Origin: an uncultured Sphingobium sp.
GTDB taxonomy: Bacteria; Pseudomonadota; Alphaproteobacteria; Sphingomonadales; Sphingomonadaceae
DNA length: 6,426 bases
Reading direction: 5' to 3'
Assembly: GCA_946479185.1 (NCBI GenBank)
Contig: CAMLFF010000190.1
Coordinates: 1 to 6,426 of the forward strand
Shown here: piece by piece, positions 1 to 4,173 of the stretch
Layout: every line of letters starts with the position of its first letter
Position numbering within the stretch: the first letter of the stretch is position 1
Program-made: the position numbers and the translations under genes
The notes under the pieces: generated by a model
What the model saw: the letters and a program-made list of their open reading frames with translations, nothing else
What the model was told of the DNA's origin: nothing
Database searches by the model: none

Positions 1-458
1 CAGCGGGGATCGCCCATGCCATGCTAACGCTGCATGTCGGCGCAGGCACCTTCCTGCCGGTCAAGGCGGACGACACCCAAGAGCATCGCATGCACGCCGA
101 ATGGGGGCGGATCGACGCGGCCACCGCAGATCGCCTCAACGCCGTGCGCGCCAATGGCGGTCGGCTCATCGCAGTCGGCACCACGAGCCTGCGCCTGCTG
201 GAAAGCGCGACGGGCGAGGATGGCATGATCGCACCCTTTAAGGACGAGACGCGCATCTTCATCACGCCGGGCTATCGCTTCCGCGCGATTGATGGCCTGA
301 TGACCAATTTCCACTTGCCGCGCTCGACCCTGTTCATGCTGGTGAGCGCCTTGATGGGTACGGAGCGGATGCAGGCAGCTTATGGGCACGCCATTGCCGA
401 TGGTTATCGCTTCTACAGCTATGGTGACGCGAGCCTGCTGCTGCCTGCGCGGGACTGA
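1..458 (+). CDS. queA: S-adenosylmethionine:tRNA ribosyltransferase-isomerase, C-terminal part (5' end outside window)
   Basis: QueA transfers and isomerises the ribosyl group of S-adenosylmethionine onto preQ1 in the wobble position of tRNA, giving epoxyqueuosine, the penultimate step of queuosine synthesis in the cytoplasm. The reading frame is open from base 3, so about 151 residues are visible of a protein that is usually near 340-350. The ATG at base 21 is internal, because family-like sequence (AGIAHA) precedes it. Visible family blocks, in order, are [13 protein letters not shown], a His/Glu-rich stretch (EHRMHAEWG), [21 protein letters not shown], the [17 protein letters not shown] block, and the terminal [10 protein letters not shown]. 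The stop is TGA at 456-458. The next gene converges on it, so tgt, often a queA neighbour, does not follow directly. A hairpin about 50 bases after the stop may end the transcript. The identification is secure; the missing N-terminus cannot be judged. Confidence 0.95.
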   Translation, partial: AGIAHAMLTLHVGAGTFLPVKADDTQEHRMHAEWGRIDAATADRLNAVRANGGRLIAVGTTSLRLLESATGEDGMIAPFKDETRIFITPGYRFRAIDGLMTNFHLPRSTLFMLVSALMGTERMQAAYGHAIADGYRFYSYGDASLLLPARD

Positions 459-508
459 GGCCAGTCAACTAAACCTCAAGCTCGCCAACACCCTCGCCTT
501 CCGAAACT

Positions 509-539
509 ACGTCACCCCGGACCTGATCCGGGGTGACGT
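509..539. repeat. Perfect palindrome between convergent genes (13-bp arms, 5-base loop)
   Basis: Bases 509-521 (ACGTCACCCCGGA) are the exact reverse complement of 527-539 (TCCGGGGTGACGT), separated by CCTGA. It lies between the queA stop and the stop of the minus-strand DUF1489 gene. RNA from either strand would form a stable GC-rich stem, so it may end both transcripts, although neither side has a clear run of T. The core CACCCCGGA-(loop)-TCCGGGGTG matches a dispersed intergenic repeat I recall from sphingomonad and other alphaproteobacterial genomes. That family link is recollection, not something shown here. Confidence 0.8.
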
Positions 540-573
540 CGTACTATGGTGTTACGGATTGCCCACACCACCC

Positions 574-972
574 TCAAAGCAGGCCAAGCTTGCTCAATTC
601 CGCCGCCATCCGCCCCGGCATCAAATCACCCTCGCTCGCGCCATCCAGATCGGCAGGCGAATCCTCATCGGTGAGATAGCGCCACCCCTGATGCGCGCGC
701 TTGGTTCGCGGGATCACCGGAATGAGCGTCGGTGCGAGCCGAATCCAGTGCTTGCCATCAGGCTTCACCGCAAAACCGAGGATGGGGCTGCGGCCGATGA
801 TCTGATTTGCAAGAATCCAATAAAGCGACCCACCCACCATCTCGGCCTGCCGCGTGGGCAGATAGCGTGTGGTCAGCCGCGCCTCGCCATCATCCCCATG
901 GCTCTCCAGCCAGGCGCGCAGAGTCTGCGCACTTTCAGCCTGAAACGCGATTTTGGTCATGTGGAGCGGCAT
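574..972 (-). CDS. DUF1489 family protein, function unknown
   Basis: This small protein of 132 residues has no known function. It matches the DUF1489 pattern as I know it: MPLH at the N-terminus, the block GGSLYWI (residues 47-53), a PxxIPVIPR stretch (81-89), QGWRYL (95-100) followed by an acidic DEDSPADL, a late MP (118-119), and a C-terminal ELSKLGLL. Members are usually around 140-150 residues, so this copy is slightly short but looks intact. There is no signal peptide or membrane segment, so it should be cytoplasmic. The start at 972 is chosen because AGGAG (complement of 979-983) lies six bases upstream; the in-frame ATG at 960 has no comparable site and would cut off the conserved MPLH. 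It follows mgtE on the same strand after 62 bases, so the two may be co-transcribed. The name is solid; a role in Mg2+ biology would be guesswork. Confidence 0.88.
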   Translation of the reverse strand: MPLHMTKIAFQAESAQTLRAWLESHGDDGEARLTTRYLPTRQAEMVGGSLYWILANQIIGRSPILGFAVKPDGKHWIRLAPTLIPVIPRTKRAHQGWRYLTDEDSPADLDGASEGDLMPGRMAAELSKLGLL

Positions 973-978
973 TGCGTT

Positions 979-983
979 CTCCT
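979..983 (-). promoter_or_regulatory. Ribosome binding site of the DUF1489 gene
   Basis: On the minus strand this reads AGGAG, six bases before the ATG at 972. It decides between that start and the in-frame ATG twelve bases further in. Confidence 0.75.
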
Positions 984-994
984 AGCCCGGAGCG

Positions 995-1025
995 CGATGC
1001 AAGGCCAGAACGGCCCGTCGCATCG
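995..1025 (-). other. Possible intercistronic hairpin between mgtE and the DUF1489 gene
   Basis: Bases 995-1000 (CGATGC) pair with 1020-1025 (GCATCG), and inside them GGCC (1003-1006) pairs with GGCC (1012-1015) around the loop AGAAC. The stem is interrupted by an AA/CGTC internal loop and has no T-run after it on the minus strand, so it is a weak candidate for a full terminator. It could act as an mRNA stability or partial-termination element that separates the expression of the two genes. It may also be chance pairing in GC-rich sequence. Confidence 0.3.
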
Positions 1026-1034
1026 GCCCGCGCT

Positions 1035-2474
1035 TTAGCCCGCCAGGCCAGACATTGTGGCGAGCCCAAGAAACGCGAGAAAGCCCATCGAGTCCGTAAT
1101 CATTGTCACGAAGATGGAAGACGCCACCGCCGGATCAATATTGAACCGCTCGAAGATCAGCGGCACCGCAGCGCCTGCAAAGCCCGCCGTCATGATGTTC
1201 ACCACCATCGCCGCCGCAATCACACCGCCCAAATGCGTGTCGCCAAAGAACAGGCTCACACCAACGCCCAGCACGATAGCCACGGTCACGCCGTTCAGCA
1301 GCGCCACCCGCATCTCCCGCAGCACCGTGCGCCACATATTGGAGGCGGTAATCTGGTTGGTCGCAAGCGCGCGCACCGTCACCGCCATCGTCTGGCTGCC
1401 CGCATTGCCGCCCACGCCCGCCACGATCGGCATGAGCGCTGCCAGCACGACCATATGCGCGATGGTGGCTTCAAAGCTCGCAATGATGGATGTCGCAACC
1501 AGCGCCGTGAGCAGATTGGAAAGCAGCCAGCGCACGCGCGCCTTGTAACTTTCCATGATTGGCTCGTTAATGTCGCCATCGCCAGCACCGGACAGGCGCA
1601 GGATATCCTCGCCCGCCTCTTCCTGAATGATGTGCACCACGTCATCGACAGTGATCATGCCGACCAGCCGCCCGGAAGGATCGATAACGGCAGCCGAGAT
1701 CAAAGCATATTTCTGGAAGCGCAGCGCCACTTCTTCCTGATCCATATCGACCGGAATGAGCGTCTGCTCGCGCTTCATCACATCGCTCACGCCAATCTCG
1801 CGCGGGCAACGCAGAATCCAGCTTAGCTGGCAGGTGCCAATCGGCTTATGCGTCGCATCGACGACATAGATTTCCCAAAAGTCGGATGTGAGATCGACCG
1901 TCTCGCGCAGATAATCGATGGTCTGGCCGACGCTCCAATATTCCGGCACCGCAACCAGATCGCGCTGCATGAGGCGCCCGGCGGATTCCTCGGGGAAGGC
2001 CAGTGCGCTCTCGATGGCGGCGCGATCCTCCGGCCCCATCTCCTGAAGGACCGCTTGCTGGTCCTCCTCATCCATATCCTCGATGATCGCGACGGCGTCA
2101 TCAGTGTCCAGCTCGGCGGCCAGTTCGGCCAGCTGGCGCGGCTCCAATGCATCGACGATCTTGTCGCGCACATAATCATTGAGCTCGGAGAGGACTTCCG
2201 CGCTCAGCAGATCACCGAGCGCCACGGCCACGTCTGCGCGACGGTCTTCTGGCGCCAGCTCGATGAGATCGGCAATGTCAGCCGGGTGCAGCGGTTCGAC
2301 GAGCGCGCGCACAGCTGCGAAGTCGCCATCCTCCACCGCCGCCAGCACGGCAGAGACGAACATTGGCCTCAGCCGGTCATCCTCATCGAGATTGGTCTCG
2401 GCGGGCAGATCGAACTCATGCTCAGGTGGGGGAGATTGCTCGCGCAGAGGCACGGCGGTCTCGGTCTCGCTCAT
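1035..2474 (-). CDS. mgtE: Magnesium transporter MgtE (CBS-domain Mg2+ channel)
   Basis: MgtE is an inner-membrane, Mg2+-gated channel that lets Mg2+ in when the cytosolic level is low. The 479-residue product has the full family layout: a short acidic N-terminal tail (1-35); the helical N domain (about 36-150) with HPADIADLIELAPEDR and LDTDDAVAIIEDM; a CBS pair (about 155-295) with PEESAGRLM at its start and GRLVGMITVDDVV in the second CBS; then the membrane domain. That domain begins near RVRWLLSNLL (313-322) and has about five hydrophobic helices. It carries the signature MPIVAGVGGNAGSQT (348-362) and, in the last helix, TMITDSMGF, whose Asp461 matches the pore Asp that binds Mg2+ in the Thermus thermophilus protein. 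The start at 2474 is preferred over upstream in-frame starts because AGGAG lies seven bases before it. The upstream extension is Arg/Trp-rich and unlike the family. The gene diverges from the isomerase gene and leads into the DUF1489 gene. No M-box-like leader is visible. Confidence 0.96.
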   Translation of the reverse strand: MSETETAVPLREQSPPPEHEFDLPAETNLDEDDRLRPMFVSAVLAAVEDGDFAAVRALVEPLHPADIADLIELAPEDRRADVAVALGDLLSAEVLSELNDYVRDKIVDALEPRQLAELAAELDTDDAVAIIEDMDEEDQQAVLQEMGPEDRAAIESALAFPEESAGRLMQRDLVAVPEYWSVGQTIDYLRETVDLTSDFWEIYVVDATHKPIGTCQLSWILRCPREIGVSDVMKREQTLIPVDMDQEEVALRFQKYALISAAVIDPSGRLVGMITVDDVVHIIQEEAGEDILRLSGAGDGDINEPIMESYKARVRWLLSNLLTALVATSIIASFEATIAHMVVLAALMPIVAGVGGNAGSQTMAVTVRALATNQITASNMWRTVLREMRVALLNGVTVAIVLGVGVSLFFGDTHLGGVIAAAMVVNIMTAGFAGAAVPLIFERFNIDPAVASSIFVTMITDSMGFLAFLGLATMSGLAG

Positions 2475-2481
2475 CAAGCGT

Positions 2482-2486
2482 CTCCT
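2482..2486 (-). promoter_or_regulatory. Ribosome binding site of mgtE
   Basis: The minus strand reads AGGAG, with seven bases between it and the ATG at 2474. It supports MSETETAV as the true N-terminus over a start 27 codons further upstream. Confidence 0.75.
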
Positions 2487-2648
2487 GTCCGCGCGCGGCC
2501 CCCTTGGCCACCATCCGCTTGCCCCTTTTGCCCATGCGCTTGCCGAATGCAACAAGCACGGGCCTTTCCTTGGCGCGTTCTGCCACTATAGGGGGCGCAC
2601 TATCCACCGCGCCTGCCCTCTACCTCCATGTTCAGGCGCGCGAATGAA

Positions 2649-2654
2649 AAGGAG
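2649..2654 (+). promoter_or_regulatory. Ribosome binding site of the peptidyl-prolyl isomerase gene
   Basis: AAGGAG lies ten bases before the ATG at 2665. An in-frame ATG at 2644 sits upstream of this site and would put the site inside the coding region, so 2665 is the better start. Confidence 0.75.
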
Positions 2655-2664
2655 CGTTTCCCTT

Positions 2665-3114
2665 ATGACCGATCAAACACTCACTCTCACGCTGGAAACC
2701 GGCGATGTCGTCATCCAGCTTCGTCCCGATCTGGCGCCGGGCCATGTTGAGCGCATTACGACGCTCGCAAAGGAAGGCTTTTATGATGGCGTGGTGTTCC
2801 ACCGCGTGATCCCCGGCTTCATGGCGCAGGGCGGCGATCCAACGGGCACCGGCATGGGCGGCTCCAAGCTTCCCGACATCAAGGCCGAGTTCAATGCAGA
2901 GCCGCATGTGCGCGGCGTCTGCTCAATGGCGCGCAGCAGCAACCCGAACAGCGCGAACAGCCAGTTCTTCATCTGCTTTGACGATGCGACGTTCCTCGAT
3001 CGCCAATATACTGCCTGGGGCGTTGTGACCGAGGGTATGGAGCATGTCGACGCGCTGCCAAAGGGTGAGCCGCCAGCGAAGCCCGGCAAAATCGTTAAAG
3101 CGACGGTGAGCTGA
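2665..3114 (+). CDS. Cyclophilin-type peptidyl-prolyl cis-trans isomerase, cytoplasmic
   Basis: The enzyme speeds cis-trans isomerisation of peptide bonds before proline and so helps protein folding. The 149-residue product is one compact cyclophilin domain, of normal size for bacterial single-domain members. The active-site block is FHRVIPGFMAQGGDPTGTG (45-63), in which Arg47 matches the catalytic Arg55 of human cyclophilin A and Phe52, Met53 and Gln55 line the proline pocket. Next come CSMARSSNPNSANSQFFI (86-103) and FLDRQYTAWGVVTEGM (110-125). The Trp that binds cyclosporin in human cyclophilin A appears replaced here (FLD), as is usual in bacterial forms, so poor cyclosporin binding is expected. 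There is no signal peptide or membrane helix, so it should stay in the cytoplasm. The start follows a good AAGGAG site. It is divergent from mgtE and appears to be transcribed alone, ending at a hairpin at 3206-3239. PpiA and PpiB names are not assigned because the sequence does not separate them firmly. Confidence 0.94.
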   Translation: MTDQTLTLTLETGDVVIQLRPDLAPGHVERITTLAKEGFYDGVVFHRVIPGFMAQGGDPTGTGMGGSKLPDIKAEFNAEPHVRGVCSMARSSNPNSANSQFFICFDDATFLDRQYTAWGVVTEGMEHVDALPKGEPPAKPGKIVKATVS

Positions 3115-3137
3115 AGCGAACGTCAGTCGAATAGAAA

Positions 3138-3174
3138 TTGTTGAGATGCTCAACTTAAAGTAGAGCTTCAACAA
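3138..3174 (+). other. Two mutually exclusive hairpins in the 3' region after the isomerase gene
   Basis: A short hairpin, GTTGAG-ATG-CTCAAC (3140-3154), competes with a longer one in which TTGTTGA (3138-3144) pairs with TCAACAA (3168-3174) and GCTC (3148-3151) pairs with GAGC (3163-3166). Both use the same left arm, so only one can form at a time. This stretch is clearly less GC-rich than the neighbouring genes. It would be transcribed as the 3' untranslated region of the isomerase mRNA. No function is known, and chance pairing is possible. Confidence 0.35.
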
Positions 3175-3205
3175 CGTTCAAGTAGAACTGAACCGAAAAT
3201 GAATG

Positions 3206-3244
3206 GCCCTGCAGTGTCACCATAATGACACAGCAGGGCTTTAT
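3206..3244 (+). terminator. Intrinsic terminator after the isomerase gene
   Basis: Bases 3206-3219 (GCCCTGC-A-GTGTCA) pair with 3226-3239 (TGACAC-A-GCAGGGC) through one A-A mismatch, leaving the six-base loop CCATAA. TTTAT follows at once, and another TTTT comes a few bases later. This is a 13-pair stem and the strongest hairpin between the isomerase and outer-membrane protein genes. It lies about 90 bases after the isomerase stop, so the mRNA would carry a sizeable 3' untranslated region. Confidence 0.85.
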
Positions 3245-3371
3245 CATCTTTTCGCCACAATCCATTCTGGAACTGTTCAGGGGGAGAACCTATTTTAGCG
3301 ATGTGATCGACGAAGATTGATCGCGAATGCAGGGCACACCGCCCGCTTCAATCAATAAAAGGTTCTATGTT
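3245..3371 (+). promoter_or_regulatory. Upstream region of the outer-membrane barrel gene
   Basis: A terminator on the left isolates this stretch, so the promoter of the barrel gene should lie here. A possible -10 is TATTTT (3291-3296) with a weak -35 around 3268-3273. The same place holds GGAAC (3269-3273), the -35 core used by alphaproteobacterial EcfG and related ECF sigma factors, but no CGTT follows at the expected 16-17 bases. The remaining sequence to the start would form an untranslated leader. Elements are uncertain. Confidence 0.4.
3357..3362 (+). promoter_or_regulatory. Ribosome binding site of the outer-membrane barrel gene
   Basis: AAAAGG lies nine bases before the ATG at 3372. 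It favours this start, where a signal peptide begins, over the in-frame ATG at 3327, which would put fifteen polar residues ahead of the signal peptide. Confidence 0.65.
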
Positions 3372-3923
3372 ATGAAAGCTCTTCCTCTCACCCTCGCCGT
3401 TGCGCTTGCGGCTGGCATTGCCGCCCCCGCGATGGCTCAGGAAGCTCGTGGTCTCCAGCCCTATGTCGGCGTGATGGGTGGCCTGCACGATTTCGACAAT
3501 GATCAGTATAACGGTTCGCCACCAAGCGGTTACCGCGGTTGGGTCATCGAGGGCGTTGCTGGCCTGAACTATGACCTCGGCCCGATCGTGATCGGTGCAG
3601 AAGGCAGCGCAGCCAAGGGTGTCTCACGTGACATCGATTGGGAATATGGCGCAGCTGGTCGTCTCGGCCTCAAGGCAGGCAAGGACAGCATGTTCTTCGC
3701 CAAGGTCGGCTACCAGTGGACCAAGTTCGACAGCGACGTGTTCCCACCCGTGAACACCGACCGTCACTATAACGGCACCACCTATGGCATGGGCGTTGAG
3801 CTCTCCACGGCGGACCTGAGCAGCACCGCAGACACGAGCAATCTGCGTCTGCGTGCACAGGTTGATACCCGTGGCGATTTCCACAGCTTCCGTCCAATGG
3901 TCGGCGTTGTCGCCAAGTTCTGA
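3372..3923 (+). CDS. Secreted outer-membrane beta-barrel protein (opacity/OmpA-like, eight strands)
   Basis: This 183-residue precursor is exported by Sec: MKALPLTLAVALAAGIAAPAMA is a classical signal peptide, with likely cleavage after AMA at residue 22. The mature part of about 161 residues consists of alternating aromatic/hydrophobic and polar segments that can be laid out as eight strands: roughly 29-40, 55-68, 71-80, 90-101, 106-118, 132-145, 156-167 and 171-183. It ends in Phe (VVAKF), the residue usually recognised by the outer-membrane assembly machinery. WEYGAAGRLGLKAG followed by FFAKVGYQW resembles the porin-family/opacity surface antigens common in sphingomonads. It has no peptidoglycan-binding OmpA C-terminal domain, so it is a bare barrel. 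Its ligand or role is unknown; structural, adhesion and small-pore roles are all possible. Arginine is coded CGT in eight of nine cases, unlike its neighbours, suggesting high expression. A strong terminator follows, so it is probably transcribed alone. Confidence 0.87.
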   Translation: MKALPLTLAVALAAGIAAPAMAQEARGLQPYVGVMGGLHDFDNDQYNGSPPSGYRGWVIEGVAGLNYDLGPIVIGAEGSAAKGVSRDIDWEYGAAGRLGLKAGKDSMFFAKVGYQWTKFDSDVFPPVNTDRHYNGTTYGMGVELSTADLSSTADTSNLRLRAQVDTRGDFHSFRPMVGVVAKF

Positions 3924-3949
3924 TCTGATCAGAGCAAATAATTATGGAG

Positions 3950-3975
3950 CGGCCGGGGTAATTCCCGGCCGTTTT
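3950..3975 (+). terminator. Intrinsic terminator of the outer-membrane barrel gene
   Basis: CGGCCGGG (3950-3957) pairs perfectly with CCCGGCCG (3964-3971) around GTAATT and is followed directly by TTTT. It lies 26 bases after the stop codon. The GC-rich stem and T-run are textbook features. Confidence 0.92.
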
Positions 3976-4020
3976 CATTTGTGGGATTGCTTACGCTTCA
4001 AGTTTGAGAGCAGCAATAAG
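3976..4020. other. Short non-coding spacer between terminator and nested repeat
   Basis: I see no gene, clear promoter or strong hairpin here. A weak GCTTA/TAAGC pairing frames most of the stretch and is not enough to call a structure. Together with 4134-4173, which is equally featureless, it completes the gap between the barrel gene and ppc. Confidence 0.5.
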
Positions 4021-4133
4021 CCCCTCCTCTTCAGAGGAGGGGTTGGGGTGGTGCGACAACGTCGGCGTCTAGTTGGTTCGTGCGATGCGTGCGCATCGCC
4101 ACCACCCCCGGCCCCTCCTCTGAAGAGGAGGGG
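4021..4133. repeat. Nested inverted-repeat element, 113 bp, between convergent genes
   Basis: The outer 22 bases (4021-4042) are the exact reverse complement of 4112-4133. Each of these blocks is itself a near-perfect palindrome (CCCCTCCTCT then AGAGGAGGGG on the left), so each can fold alone or pair with the other. The pairing continues inward imperfectly: TTGGGGTGGTGCGA (4043-4056) matches the complement of 4096-4111 with two mismatches and two extra bases. The centre holds a further hairpin at 4082-4099. There is no coding potential beyond low-complexity Pro/Arg/Gly frames on both strands. The arrangement resembles dispersed intergenic repeats of the CCCCTCC...GGAGGGG type that I recall from sphingomonad genomes. 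It may also end the ppc transcript coming from the right. The structure is certain; the family membership and role are inferred. Confidence 0.85.
4082..4099. repeat. Inner 8-bp hairpin at the centre of the nested repeat
   Basis: GCGATGCG (4082-4089) and CGCATCGC (4092-4099) are perfect reverse complements separated by TG. The right arm partly overlaps bases used by the outer pairing, so the inner and outer structures would compete at their junction. Confidence 0.75.
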
Positions 4134-4173
4134 AGCAACGCCCGCGATGCTGTCAAATTTCACCCGCACCACG

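Larger units (their letters stand above)
2475..2664. promoter_or_regulatory. Divergent intergenic region between mgtE and the isomerase gene (promoters for both)
   Basis: Two genes diverge from this stretch of about 190 bases, so at least one promoter for each strand must lie here or close by. The most promoter-like piece is the self-complementary CTATAG at 2586-2591, close to the alphaproteobacterial -10 form CTATAT. On + it has only a poor -35 candidate (CTTTCC at 2564-2569, 16-base spacer), and none is convincing on minus. A short direct repeat, CACTAT, occurs at 2584-2589 and 2598-2603. I see no riboswitch-like structure. The assignment as a promoter region rests on gene layout; the exact elements are uncertain. 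Confidence 0.5.

Noticed and set aside
807..1826. Long open frame on + (339 codons) opposite mgtE and the DUF1489 gene
   Set aside because: Its product is His/Arg-rich and low in hydrophobic order, without family motifs. It lies antisense to two clearly recognised genes and is a by-product of their GC-rich codons.
2475..2555. N-terminal extension of MgtE by 27 residues from an upstream in-frame start
   Set aside because: The extension is Arg/Trp-rich and unlike the family, and a good AGGAG sits just before the ATG at 2474.
1848..2591. Open frame on + (247 codons) opposite the N-terminal half of mgtE
   Set aside because: It is antisense to well-supported MgtE N and CBS domains, has no good ribosome binding site and shows no recognisable domain.
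2422..2607. Lys/Arg-rich 61-codon frame on minus overlapping the start of mgtE, considered as a Mg2+-sensing leader peptide
   Set aside because: It begins with GTG, lacks a clear ribosome binding site, overlaps the mgtE start by about 50 bases in another frame and is not like known Mg2+ leader peptides.
3327..3371. Earlier ATG for the barrel protein
   Set aside because: It would add fifteen polar residues before a classical signal peptide. The ATG at 3372 has a better placed ribosome binding site.
3367..3375. ATGTTATGA: a start-stop minimal frame (Met-Leu-stop) overlapping the barrel gene start, considered as a translational control
   Set aside because: It is too short to judge and readily explained by chance next to an ATG.
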